A stretch of DNA of 64,000 bases from Paraglaciecola sp. T6c (GTDB lineage Bacteria; Pseudomonadota; Gammaproteobacteria; Enterobacterales; Alteromonadaceae), in the NCBI RefSeq assembly GCF_000014225.1, contig NC_008228.1, positions 2,914,001 through 2,978,000 on the forward strand. Reading direction: 5' to 3'. The stretch's first letter is position 1. Every line of letters starts with the position of its first letter. Shown piece by piece: positions 27,290-36,030 of the stretch. A program made the translations under genes and the position numbers. The notes below the pieces were generated by a model. The model was not told the DNA's origin, did no database searches, and saw only the letters and a program-made list of their open reading frames with translations.

Positions 27290-29002
27290 TTAAAGTAAGC
27301 TCAAAAGATACAGGATAATAACCAGCTGAATAATGCACAGCCCTTTATACACTACTAACGGGTTACGCTTGATAAGAGGTTGTTTGTTTGCAGCGGATAC
27401 TAGCGCCTGATTGGGTTGGGAGAGATCCACTAAAAACTCAGAAAACGCATCATAACGAAACAGCGGATTTGGCTGCAGCGCTTTGCGTAACGTTAAGTCT
27501 AACCACTGAGGTAAATCACCTCGAAAGGTCTGTAATGGCTGGTAATCCCATTCATCGAAGGAACGGGGGATGTAATCTTGATAGCGAAACGCTTTAAACG
27601 GCAAGTGCCCTGTTAGCATTTCATACACCACCACGGCCACAGAAAACATATCGCACTTGTAATCACTGTTTTGCGTAAGCAAATACTCAGGTGCAATGTA
27701 GTGAACCGAGCCCAAGGCTATATTTTCAAGGGGCAGTGAATTGGTTTCTGCCAAAGCATTTACCAGCACAGTACCAAAATCAATCAGTTTGACTTCGCCG
27801 TTACCGTCCACCATCACATTCTCAGGCTTCACGTCTCTGTGCACCATGTCTCTGCGCTGCAGCACACGTAACGCAAGCACCAATGGGCGAATAATAGTGC
27901 GCACCTGCTCAATAGACGGAACGGGGTTATCGTGCATCCATTGGCGTAATGTTTGCCCCTCTATGTACTCACAAACATGATACATAAACTTCGCGTCATT
28001 TGGTCGCTTATGAATACGCATAATATTTGGATGAGCGATGTGTTGGCCTATCCACTCTTCACGCAGAAATCCACTGAGATAAACAGGATCATCAACAAAG
28101 TGTTGTGAGGGCGTTTTTAAGCCATAGGTTTTGCCGTCTGATTCGTTTACGACTTTGTACAAGCTACTGCGCGTACCATTAAACACCGTTTGTACCACGC
28201 GATAGCCTTCAAGCTTCATGCCCACTTCAAGCGCTGGCGGCATGGCCAAATGCATAATTTGTCGATAATGCTCATCTAAACTGGCATCGGGCAGCTCAGT
28301 CACTTTGACCAACAGACACGTTAGGTTGTCGTCACTGCCTGAGGCCATGGCTGCGTTAACAACATTTTTAGCCCGCTGCTCTAAGGAAGTATCCCTGGCT
28401 GTCATGAGAGCAATCAGTGTTTTGCTGTTTAAAAATTCATGCACCCCGTCAGACGTTAAAACGAAAATATCATCCTTGACGAGTTCGACTGTACGAAAAT
28501 CAACGTCTAAATGCGCCTCTATCCCCACCGCCCGAGTCAATACATTATTGCGCCCTTGCCGTGATACGTGATCTGTGGTGAGTTGCTCAAAATCATTATT
28601 TTGTATGCGACAAATGCGCGTGTCACCTGAATGTAAAATAAACCCCGTCGTCGATTTGAATATCATACTGCTGAAGGTAGTCACCATCTGGCTGTGACCA
28701 CCGTGCTCGTAATCGTGCTGACCATAGCACCAGCGGTTGAGGCCTTGTAATACTTTGCCGGAAGCGTGTTTTACCGTCCAGGTTTGGGGAGTTTGGTAGT
28801 AATCTTGAATAAAATTGGTAACGCAGGTGATGGCTGCCTCTTTAGCACGTGTACAAACACTAACACCATCGGCGATAGCGGCCACGCCGCCTTTAGAGGT
28901 TAAATCAGGCTCTTTGGGTAAGTAAGCGGCAAAGGCGTCTTGATTTTCTGCCTTTACCCCTTCACTGGAAAAACCGCCAAATTCTAATTTAAGTTTTTCC
29001 AA
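27290..29002 (-). CDS. fused PP2C-type phosphatase and Ser/Thr protein kinase, membrane-anchored
   Basis: 570 residues. About 5-245 form a PP2C phosphatase: 'GVKAENQDAF', 'VAAIADGVS', 'FILHSGDTRICRI', 'FVLTSDGVHEF' and 'SGSDDNLTCLLV' supply the metal-binding Asp residues. About 262-530 form a Hanks-type kinase with Lys in 'YGLKTPS', 'MVHRDVKPENVM' (near 390), 'LIDFGTV' (near 408) and 'GSVHYIAPEYLL'. A single helix ends the protein. The same fusion lies beside nasA in Pseudomonas aeruginosa (PA1782), so it is a recurrent companion of nitrate assimilation. It follows the NarK gene by 40 bases. Its targets are unknown. Confidence 0.9.
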   Translation of the reverse strand: MEKLKLEFGGFSSEGVKAENQDAFAAYLPKEPDLTSKGGVAAIADGVSVCTRAKEAAITCVTNFIQDYYQTPQTWTVKHASGKVLQGLNRWCYGQHDYEHGGHSQMVTTFSSMIFKSTTGFILHSGDTRICRIQNNDFEQLTTDHVSRQGRNNVLTRAVGIEAHLDVDFRTVELVKDDIFVLTSDGVHEFLNSKTLIALMTARDTSLEQRAKNVVNAAMASGSDDNLTCLLVKVTELPDASLDEHYRQIMHLAMPPALEVGMKLEGYRVVQTVFNGTRSSLYKVVNESDGKTYGLKTPSQHFVDDPVYLSGFLREEWIGQHIAHPNIMRIHKRPNDAKFMYHVCEYIEGQTLRQWMHDNPVPSIEQVRTIIRPLVLALRVLQRRDMVHRDVKPENVMVDGNGEVKLIDFGTVLVNALAETNSLPLENIALGSVHYIAPEYLLTQNSDYKCDMFSVAVVVYEMLTGHLPFKAFRYQDYIPRSFDEWDYQPLQTFRGDLPQWLDLTLRKALQPNPLFRYDAFSEFLVDLSQPNQALVSAANKQPLIKRNPLVVYKGLCIIQLVIILYLLSLL

Positions 29003-29042
29003 GGCTCTTTTCTCGTATAAACAGACTGAACGCTACGTTACC

Positions 29043-30509
29043 TTATGTAACGTTGATAAGCTCGACACTACCATCTTCGCGCACTTCCGTCATCGCTCCT
29101 TGTGGCTCTTTCATAAACAACAATGCCACAAACCCAAGCACAGCCGTGCACGCAATGACCACAAAGAAAGTGGACGTATCAACCACAGAGTAAACCGTTA
29201 AATAAACAACCGCTCCGACATTCCCGTAGGCTCCTGTCATACCGGCAATTTGCCCCGTTAAACGACGTTTTATCAAAGGAACCACGGCAAAGACCGCCCC
29301 TTCCCCTGACTGGACAAAGAAGGAACATGCCATAACCGCAACCACCGCCAACCAAATCGGCCATGTGGCATCAATCAAGCTCAAGCAAAAGTAACCCGCT
29401 GCTAATCCCGCGGTTAAAATAAGTAGGGTTTTTCTGCGCCCGAAGCGGTCCGAAATCAGGCCTCCACCAGGACGCGACATTAAATTCATGAACGCATACA
29501 TACCCGCTAATAAACCCGCCGTCGCCATACTGAGCTCAAAGGTCTCGGCGAAAAATGCCGGTAGCATAGAAACCACCGCTAGCTCAGAGCCAAACGTGGC
29601 GAAATACAGAATGTTCAATACCGCCACTTGCCTAAAAGAATAACGATGTACCTCGGCAACCGGGGTAGTAAATAAGTCTTTATTGACCTTGTAGGTAAGA
29701 TACGCATCGTAAACATACAATGCACTTAGACCCAGATATATTGCTAATGCAACACCTTCACCTAATAGCGATACGCCTTGCGGTGAAAGCTTCCAGTTAA
29801 GTAGCGCTAAGGCCAGATACATAGGTGTTTTCATCACCAGCAGCAAGTAAAAGTCACCTACGCTTGTGACTTCCATTCCGCCTAAGTTTTTAGGGCGGAA
29901 ATAAGTAGAACCTTTCGGGGTATCGGTGGTGTTTTTATAGTAAACAAAGCTGAACAATAAACTCATCAGCCCGGTGATGCCTACTGCATAGCGCCAGCCG
30001 TCTTCGCCACCAAACAAAATAGCTATAGTGGGCAAGGTAAAAGCAGCAGCCGCTGAACCAAAATTGCCCCAACCTCCGTAAACGCCTTCGGCCGTGCCAA
30101 GCTCTTTGGGTGGGAACCATTCGCTCACCATTCGAATTCCCACAACAAAGCCTGCACCAATACACCCTAATGCAAAACGCGCGATAAGCAGCTGGGTAAA
30201 GCTATCAGCCAGAGCAAACATAAAACAGGGTATTGAGCATATTGCCATTAATGCAGAGTAAACAATTCGTGGCCCGAACTTATCGGTTAGCGCGCCGATA
30301 ATCACGCGCGCAGGGATCGTCAACGCAACGTTGATAATGAGCAGGGTTTTCCATTCGCTGAGAGTCAGGCCTACACCATCGACAATAGCGCCTTTTAGGG
30401 GTGCCATATTGAACCACACCATAAATGTGATAAAAAAGGCTATCCAGGATAGATGTAGGGTTTTCATTTTGCCGGTGAAAGACAGCAAATTAAATTTCTC
30501 AACGCTCAT
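29043..30509 (-). CDS. nasA: NarK/NasA family nitrate transporter (MFS)
   Basis: 488 residues with twelve membrane helices of the nitrate/nitrite porter branch of the MFS. The branch signatures are 'VYGGWGNFGSAAAAFTLP' in helix 5 and 'GMTGAYGNVGAVVYLTVY' in helix 11, and the loop 2-3 motif is 'GALTDKFGPRIVYS'. The linked kinase-phosphatase and the antitermination leader point to assimilatory uptake (NasA) rather than respiratory exchange. No nitrate reductase gene is near. Upstream lies a leader much like that of nrtA, so the two uptake systems are probably co-induced by nitrate. Confidence 0.88.
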   Translation of the reverse strand: MSVEKFNLLSFTGKMKTLHLSWIAFFITFMVWFNMAPLKGAIVDGVGLTLSEWKTLLIINVALTIPARVIIGALTDKFGPRIVYSALMAICSIPCFMFALADSFTQLLIARFALGCIGAGFVVGIRMVSEWFPPKELGTAEGVYGGWGNFGSAAAAFTLPTIAILFGGEDGWRYAVGITGLMSLLFSFVYYKNTTDTPKGSTYFRPKNLGGMEVTSVGDFYLLLVMKTPMYLALALLNWKLSPQGVSLLGEGVALAIYLGLSALYVYDAYLTYKVNKDLFTTPVAEVHRYSFRQVAVLNILYFATFGSELAVVSMLPAFFAETFELSMATAGLLAGMYAFMNLMSRPGGGLISDRFGRRKTLLILTAGLAAGYFCLSLIDATWPIWLAVVAVMACSFFVQSGEGAVFAVVPLIKRRLTGQIAGMTGAYGNVGAVVYLTVYSVVDTSTFFVVIACTAVLGFVALLFMKEPQGAMTEVREDGSVELINVT

Positions 30510-30535
30510 GATGAATTCTCATAGAAAATTTACTC

Positions 30536-30618
30536 AAAAAAAAACCCGCAAAGACTCCAGGACACGGAAAGTCATTGCGGGCTACATTGCCTTACTTAGA
30601 AATTACAACGAGGTAATT
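30536..30618 (-). promoter_or_regulatory. ANTAR-type antitermination leader of the nasA-kinase unit
   Basis: Minus-strand order: a perfect hairpin AATTAC-CTCGTT-GTAATT with a six-base loop (30601-30618); then GGC-AATGTA-GCC with an A1/G4 hexaloop (30580-30591); then a terminator whose 5' arm overlaps the second hairpin (30545-30581, outer stem CCCGCAA/TTGCGGG) followed by a long T-run. Two hexaloop hairpins running into a terminator is the NasR/NasT target layout. The first loop has G4 but C instead of A at position 1. Confidence 0.82.
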
Positions 30619-31031
30619 CTGTCAGTATGTGTTTCGTTTTTAACGTTATTATTAACACAAGTGCATTCAGCAATAATGTTTGCACCTATGGTGCCAAAAT
30701 TCTAAAAGCTATTAATTACAATAAGTTAAGTATTTTTAGACGAATTTGAAACGCGTTTAATAGAAACCGCGGGGTGATATTGGTGCATTTTGCACTGTAA
30801 TCGTGCTTTGCGCTTGCTTTGCTCTTTCTTTAGATAGCCTCCCCCCATCCTACTCGTCGTGAACATGCTATGCGCTATGCACGCAACAACAACTTGCCTG
30901 GTAAGTTTCCACGCTATTCTCTGTGAATAACCCCTTGAGAGATGCGTTGAGAAATGCGTTGAGAGGAGCTTTGCGAGACGCTTTAATAAGCGTGCTTTTT
31001 GAATAAGTCGTTGAAAACATTGCCGACTATG
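30619..31031. other. gene-free stretch between the nasA leader and the adenine deaminase terminator
   Basis: No gene is seen. A small dyad ACGCTT-TAAT-AAGCGT followed by GCTTTTTG lies near 30979-31001 and could terminate plus-strand transcripts, though none is annotated there. The left part must include the nasA promoter. Confidence 0.4.
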
Positions 31032-31053
31032 AAAAAACGCATTCCTTTGCGTT
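31032..31053 (-). terminator. intrinsic terminator of the adenine deaminase gene
   Basis: AACGCA at 31036-31041 pairs with TGCGTT at 31048-31053, with a T-run on the minus strand (A-run 31032-31035). It lies nine bases after the stop codon of the gene at 31062. Confidence 0.75.
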
Positions 31054-31061
31054 AGATAAGG

Positions 31062-32078
31062 TTATAAATGTGAGGCCACTTTGCTAAGCCAATGGGCCTT
31101 TTGCTCGTCATCCAAGAAGCTTGCTTTAAAGCTATTCTCGGCCAACGTTTTGACCTGTTCATGAGTCATGGGCAAATCGGCCGCTAAAGCGTGGTAGTTG
31201 TCGTTTAAGTAACCACCGAAGTAACTTGGATCGTCAGCATTAACTGTCACCAACAAACCTGCATCTAATAGAGTAAGAATATTGTGGTCCGCCATTTTAT
31301 CAAATACGCATAACTTGATATTGGACAAAGGGCATACGGTTAACGGCATTTGCCTATTGGCAAGATGTGCCATTAGCTGCGTATCTTCAACACTGCGCAC
31401 ACCATGATCCACACGGTGCACATCTAACTCGTTTAACGCACTCCAAATATATTCAGCGGGCCCTTCTTCACCGGCATGCGCCACACGCATCAAACCCAGA
31501 GATTTCGATTTAGCAAAAACGCGAGCAAATTTTTCTGGCGGATTACCCAGCTCAGAGCTGTCTAGGCCAACCGCTGCAATCATAGGTAAGTAAGGCACGG
31601 CAGCATCGAGGGTTTCAAACGCACTGTCTTCACTTAAGTGGCGTAAGAACGACATGATCAAGAGACTAGATTGCCCCCATTCTTTTTCTGCCTGTTCCAT
31701 CGCGCGTTTGAAGCCTGGCATGAATACGTCAAAACCGACGCCGCGCTCAGTATGGGTTTGTGGGTCAAACATCATTTCAACATGCACTACGTTGTCTTCT
31801 TTACACTTACACAGGTAATCCCACATTAAGCGGTAAAAATCGTCTTCATCTTGCAGCACTGACGCCCCCAAATAATACAAATCGAGAAAGCTCTGTAGAT
31901 TATCGAAATTGTAGGCGCTGCGTACATCATCGATCGTTGCGTACGGCAGTGCGACGTTATGCTTTGCTGCCAAAGACATCATTAATTCAGGCTCAAGTGT
32001 GCCCTCTATATGCAAATGCAATTCAGCTTTGGGAAGTGAATTTATCAGTTCTGCAATGGGTGTAGCTGGCGTGGGCAT
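31062..32078 (-). CDS. adenine deaminase of the adenosine deaminase superfamily
   Basis: 338 residues with the metal motifs of the family: 'AELHLHIEGTLEPEL' at the start, 'HAGEEG', 'VDHGVRS' and 'VNADDPSYFGG'. The 'HLHIEGTLEPEL' form and the short length match the bacterial/fungal adenine deaminases (PA0148 of Pseudomonas aeruginosa, yeast Aah1) better than adenosine deaminase proper. It would turn adenine into hypoxanthine and ammonia. That feeds xanthine dehydrogenase encoded 4 kb to the right. The start follows 'GAGGAA'. Adenosine deaminase activity remains possible. Confidence 0.85.
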   Translation of the reverse strand: MPTPATPIAELINSLPKAELHLHIEGTLEPELMMSLAAKHNVALPYATIDDVRSAYNFDNLQSFLDLYYLGASVLQDEDDFYRLMWDYLCKCKEDNVVHVEMMFDPQTHTERGVGFDVFMPGFKRAMEQAEKEWGQSSLLIMSFLRHLSEDSAFETLDAAVPYLPMIAAVGLDSSELGNPPEKFARVFAKSKSLGLMRVAHAGEEGPAEYIWSALNELDVHRVDHGVRSVEDTQLMAHLANRQMPLTVCPLSNIKLCVFDKMADHNILTLLDAGLLVTVNADDPSYFGGYLNDNYHALAADLPMTHEQVKTLAENSFKASFLDDEQKAHWLSKVASHL

Positions 32079-32667
32079 TTTTTATTCCTCTTATCATTAT
32101 TATGGATGTACACAAAGGCCCATTCATATTTCTATTGCTTTTGGTTGTTCTTGTTAGTTTCTGCTGCGTTACAAGGTGATAGTTTATTGTCTGTTATTTT
32201 AGTCCTGCGTTAGCGGATAAGTATGGGTTATGTGTCTTGTGATGCACTGCTGTGCATGCATTCAGCGCGTTGTTAAACCTGTTTATCTATTGCGCGCTTA
32301 GTCAGTCACTACACTCGCTGTCGATTGCGCTCTTGAGCAACCAAACGTGTCATCTACTGCACTTTTCATCGAGTAAACGAGTTAGCTATTGCACTAGAAA
32401 AAGGCATATAACGCACCTAAAATGAGCAGTCGTTGGCAATAACCTAAGCTAAATACGTATTTTACCTCAAGAAAACACCCTTGCCGCTATTATTTTCCCG
32501 TTGTTAACGGTTCAAGAAAGCGCTTCTTAGTGACTTTGTGTATCATTGTTCAGCATAAACCACACCAAAGCTAGACTAAATGGTCAGGTTTTTGCTTCAC
32601 GGGGTTACTTTAACCCTTTCATCATTGGCCCTGTGCGGCTAGTAAGAGAACCCAATGAGAAGCATCC
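32079..32667. other. divergent promoter region between adenine deaminase and purine permease
   Basis: About 590 bases with no convincing gene. Besides the TetR-type box at 32572-32587, I see only small dyads such as TGCAC-TGCT-GTGCA near 32240-32256. Both flanking genes have their promoters here. Confidence 0.5.
32572..32587. promoter_or_regulatory. probable RutR-like operator upstream of the purine permease
   Basis: TAGACTAAATGGTCAG has the same register as the box before xdhA (CTGACCAACTGGTCTG) and both are followed by GTTTTTG. The right half TGGTC fits the E. coli RutR box TTGACCA-NN-TGGTCAA; the left half is weaker. It ends 80 bases before the permease start. Confidence 0.55.
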
Positions 32668-33999
32668 ATGTTTAACGCAGTATTCGAAAAGCTTTTTAAG
32701 CTGCAAGCCAACGGCACCAATATTAAAACTGAATTTATCGCCGGCCTAACCACTTTTGCGGCTATGTCTTATGTATTGGTGGTTAACCCGAGCATTCTAT
32801 CCGCTGGCGGTATGCCGGTTGTCGGCTTGATAACCGTCACAGCACTTGCCGCTTGCTTGGGCACCTTGCTAATGGCTTTTATGACCAACTACCCCATCGC
32901 CATGGCGCCCGGAATGGGCTTGAATGCATTCTTTGCCTTTACAATATGTTTAACTAGGGACATTCATTGGGAAGCAGCTCTGGGTATTGTGTTTTGGAAC
33001 GGTATTCTGTTTTTGCTGTTGTCGGTGACTGGGGTGCGAACCAAAATAGCCGATGCCATCCCCGCTGCGCTCAAAATAGGGGTGCAATGTGGTATTGGTC
33101 TATTCATCGCTTTTATTGGCTTAAAAAACGCTGGCATTGTCGTTGACCACCCTGCCACGTTCCTAACGATTGGCGATCTATCAGAGCCTGCCACTATGCT
33201 CGCGGTCGCCGGCATTTTGCTAACCATTGTACTCTTTATTAAAAAGGTCACTGGAGCGATATTAATTTCTGTATTGGTGCTGACCTTGATTGGCGCATTT
33301 ATACCGACTGCAGACGGTTACCTTACTCAGCACACTGACTCATTTGTTGGCATGCCCGATAGCATAAGCTCTACGTTTTTCGCCATGGATCTCATGTATC
33401 CCATAGAAAACATCGCAACCACGTGGGACCTTATCTTCGCCCTGCTGTTCGTGAACATGTTTGACACTATCGGTACCCTAATTGGCGTTTCACGCCGGGC
33501 TAACTTGTTAGACAAAGACGGGCGTTTACCCAAAATAGGCCCTGCGATGACCGCAGATGCAACCGCAAGTGTGGTCGGTGCTGCCCTTGGTACATCCCCC
33601 GTGACATCCTATGTGGAATCTGCTGCGGGGGTATCTTCTGGTGGCCGCACTGGCCTTACCGGTGTGTTCGTAGCGTTATGTTTCATGCTTGCCTTGTTCT
33701 TTACCCCTTTGATGAAAGTGATCCCGCTTATGGCGACCACGCCGGCGCTGATCATGGTGGGTATCTTAATGATGGACTCTTTCAGGCAGTTAGACTTTGA
33801 TGATTTAACGGCGCTTGCCACAGCCACTGTTGCGCTATTGGTTATGCCACTGACATTCAGTATCAGCGAAGGCATAGCCATGGGCTTTATCACTTATGTG
33901 GGTATCATGGTCGGCACAGGCAAGTACAAACAGGTCACATGGATAACCTATGCCATGGCTGCGGTGTTTATTCTGCGTTACGTCCTAGATTTGAAATAA
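32668..33999 (+). CDS. NCS2/AzgA family purine permease (hypoxanthine/guanine type)
   Basis: 443 residues and about twelve to fourteen membrane helices. Family signatures are 'NIKTEFIAGLTTFAAMSYVL', 'MAPGMGLNAFFAF', 'LFVNMFDTIGTLIG' and 'GTSPVTSYVESAAGVSSGG', the last two belonging to the substrate site. The AzgA-like branch (PbuG, GhxP/GhxQ, AdeP/AdeQ) takes up adenine, guanine or hypoxanthine by proton symport. The neighbourhood of purine breakdown genes fits. Start with 'GAGAAG' before the ATG. It is a one-gene unit ended by the terminator at 34063-34100. Confidence 0.9.
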   Translation: MFNAVFEKLFKLQANGTNIKTEFIAGLTTFAAMSYVLVVNPSILSAGGMPVVGLITVTALAACLGTLLMAFMTNYPIAMAPGMGLNAFFAFTICLTRDIHWEAALGIVFWNGILFLLLSVTGVRTKIADAIPAALKIGVQCGIGLFIAFIGLKNAGIVVDHPATFLTIGDLSEPATMLAVAGILLTIVLFIKKVTGAILISVLVLTLIGAFIPTADGYLTQHTDSFVGMPDSISSTFFAMDLMYPIENIATTWDLIFALLFVNMFDTIGTLIGVSRRANLLDKDGRLPKIGPAMTADATASVVGAALGTSPVTSYVESAAGVSSGGRTGLTGVFVALCFMLALFFTPLMKVIPLMATTPALIMVGILMMDSFRQLDFDDLTALATATVALLVMPLTFSISEGIAMGFITYVGIMVGTGKYKQVTWITYAMAAVFILRYVLDLK

Positions 34000-34062
34000 C
34001 GAATCTGCAATAACGAATTTGAAACAACGAATTAGTGTAGGCACCTGAGCCCCACCCCCATA

Positions 34063-34100
34063 AAAAACGCGTAGAGGGCTTGCCTACTACGCGTTTTTTT
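34063..34100. terminator. intrinsic terminator between the purine permease and puuE
   Basis: AAAAACGCGTAG at 34063-34074 pairs with CTACGCGTTTTT at 34087-34098, with T-runs on both strands. It serves the permease and, in reverse, the converging puuE gene. Confidence 0.9.
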
Positions 34101-34153
34101 ATGGCTTCAGCGCAGCAATCTATCGCTGCTTGTTACCTTCTACTGGCTACTTG

Positions 34154-35059
34154 TTACTTGTAGGGAAAGTTGTCTTTCCAATGTTGCGCTATTTCTTGTC
34201 TAGTACACAGCCATACTTGGTCATGACTTTGTACGTATTCGATAAAACGTTGCAGCGCAGCCATACGGGCAGGTCTACCTATGATCCTGCAATGCAAACC
34301 AATCGACAGCATTTTAGGCGCGTAATTGCCCTCTTCGTATAGCACGTCAAACGCATCTTTAAGATATTGAAAGAACTGCTCACCACTATTGAACCCTTGT
34401 GCACTGGCAAAACGCATGTCGTTGGTATCTAGCGTGTAAGGCACAATCAACAACGGTTTTGGATAGTTGGTGTCGTAATAAGGAAGATCGTCCGCGTAAG
34501 AGTCGGCGCAATATAACAGATCATCACGCTCAGAGATGAGCTTTAAGGTATTCGGGCTGGTTCTGCCTGTGTACCAACCCACGGGTTTTGAACCAGTAAT
34601 GGCTTGATGAAGCTGCATAGAGGCATCAATCATTTTACGCTCTTGGGCTTCAGGCATATCTTGATAGTGGATCCAGCGCATCCCATGGCTAGCAATCTCC
34701 CATTTGGCGTCTTTCATTGCAGCGACCGCTTCTGGGTTTCGTTGCAGCGCCATCGTGACACCAAATACTGTGATCGGCACATTTAAGCGTTCAAACAAGC
34801 GGTGTAATCGCCAAAAACCTGCACGGCTACCGTATTCATACATGGACTCCATGCTCAGGTGCCTGTCTTTGTATGCCTGTGCGCCAATAATCTCAGAAAG
34901 AAAAACTTCAGATGCTTCATCACCATGAAGTACACAGTTTTCTCCACCTTCTTCATAATTGAGTACAAACTGTAGCGCGATCTTTGCCTTACCGGGCCAG
35001 TTTGGGTTGGGCGGAGTATCGCCATAACCGATTAAATCTCGTGGATATGCGTGGTTCAT
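34154..35059 (-). CDS. puuE: allantoinase of the polysaccharide-deacetylase family
   Basis: 301 residues. The N-terminus 'YPRDLIGYGDTPPNPNWPG' followed by 'LNYEEGGENCVLHGDEASE' is diagnostic for PuuE. This metal-free member of the NodB/polysaccharide-deacetylase fold opens the hydantoin ring of (S)-allantoin to give allantoate. It therefore continues the urate pathway encoded to the right (PuuD, UraH, UraD). It follows the TetR gene by 13 bases on the minus strand, so regulator and enzyme are one unit. No allantoicase or ureidoglycolate gene is visible here. Confidence 0.92.
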   Translation of the reverse strand: MNHAYPRDLIGYGDTPPNPNWPGKAKIALQFVLNYEEGGENCVLHGDEASEVFLSEIIGAQAYKDRHLSMESMYEYGSRAGFWRLHRLFERLNVPITVFGVTMALQRNPEAVAAMKDAKWEIASHGMRWIHYQDMPEAQERKMIDASMQLHQAITGSKPVGWYTGRTSPNTLKLISERDDLLYCADSYADDLPYYDTNYPKPLLIVPYTLDTNDMRFASAQGFNSGEQFFQYLKDAFDVLYEEGNYAPKMLSIGLHCRIIGRPARMAALQRFIEYVQSHDQVWLCTRQEIAQHWKDNFPYK

Positions 35060-35072
35060 TGTCTATCTCTTG

Positions 35073-35717
35073 TCATTTATATTCGTTCGGTACTGTTAGG
35101 CCGCAGCCTTGCAAAATGAGCTTAATTAAACTCTTAGTGGCGTTTGCGAATTCGCTTTGATCCATCTCGTGCCCCATTAGTTCAGTGATCTGAGCAGAAA
35201 AATCAGCATAGTGTTGACTGCTCGCCCAAATATTGAACAACAAATAATGAGGATCAATGTCTGGTAATTTTCCTAACTCGATCCATTGGCGTATTACTGC
35301 CACTCGAGAATTCATCCAATTGGAATGTTGGTCTTTAAAAAAGCTGCTCAAGTTTGGTGCACCGTTGATGATTTCCAGTGCAAAGATTTTCGATGCATCA
35401 GGCCGAGAACGAGAGATTTCCATCTTGTCTGCTATATACGCAGCCAACACTTGAGCAGGATCGTCTTGCGCTTTAGCGTTGTCGAAACTGCTGTTCCACA
35501 AACTTAGAATTTCTTGTAGCAGCGCAAGATACAAACCGTCTTTGGATTTGAAATAGTATAAAATATTAGTCTTCGGCAATTCCGCTCTATCCGCTATATT
35601 TTGCACTCTGGTTCCTTTAAACCCATGAATTGCAAACTCTTTTTCAGCTGCGGTTAAAATTTTTGCGCGATTAATTGCGCCAATGCTGTCATCTTTTTTT
35701 GATAATGAGTCACTCAT
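35073..35717 (-). CDS. TetR-family regulator, RutR-like
   Basis: 214 residues. The N-terminal helix-turn-helix domain is 'ILTAAEKEFAIHGFKGTRV' to 'AELPKTNILYYFKSKDGLY' (about 17-65). The C-terminal half, with 'IFALEIINGAPNLSSFFKD' and 'WASSQHYADF', matches the RutR/YcdC ligand-binding domain. E. coli RutR binds uracil or thymine and controls both pyrimidine and purine catabolism genes. It forms an operon with puuE and is divergent from xdhA. Box sequences before xdhA and the permease resemble the RutR site. The ligand here may be a purine or pyrimidine. Confidence 0.85.
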   Translation of the reverse strand: MSDSLSKKDDSIGAINRAKILTAAEKEFAIHGFKGTRVQNIADRAELPKTNILYYFKSKDGLYLALLQEILSLWNSSFDNAKAQDDPAQVLAAYIADKMEISRSRPDASKIFALEIINGAPNLSSFFKDQHSNWMNSRVAVIRQWIELGKLPDIDPHYLLFNIWASSQHYADFSAQITELMGHEMDQSEFANATKSLIKLILQGCGLTVPNEYK

Positions 35718-35941
35718 CTAATCCGTTACTATCCTTTTCAAAGGGCTCATATTGAAGAGCCTTACATGCCCCATTAACATTGAGTTAACATCCTACCTAA
35801 AAATCTCTTGATTGCCTATATTCACGGTTAATTCTCGACAAATTAGCGACTTAGGCATTATTCAAGCAAGTCACAAACATAAAATGTCGCTAGGCACTAA
35901 GCACTCATAATACCAAGAATCGAAAAGTATTTAGCAAAAAC

Positions 35942-35957
35942 CTGACCAACTGGTCTG
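35942..35957. promoter_or_regulatory. RutR-like operator in the tetR-xdhA intergenic region
   Basis: CTGACCAACTGGTCTG carries the palindrome TGACCA-AC-TGGTC, matching 12 of the 14 fixed bases of the E. coli RutR box TTGACCA-NN-TGGTCAA. It lies 73 bases before xdhA and 225 bases from the tetR start, so it could control both. Confidence 0.7.
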
Positions 35958-36030
35958 GTTTTTGTATTTAATCAAGCTATTATACCCATCATTATAAGTA
36001 GTTTTATGACTGAGCCACGCGGAGACCACC

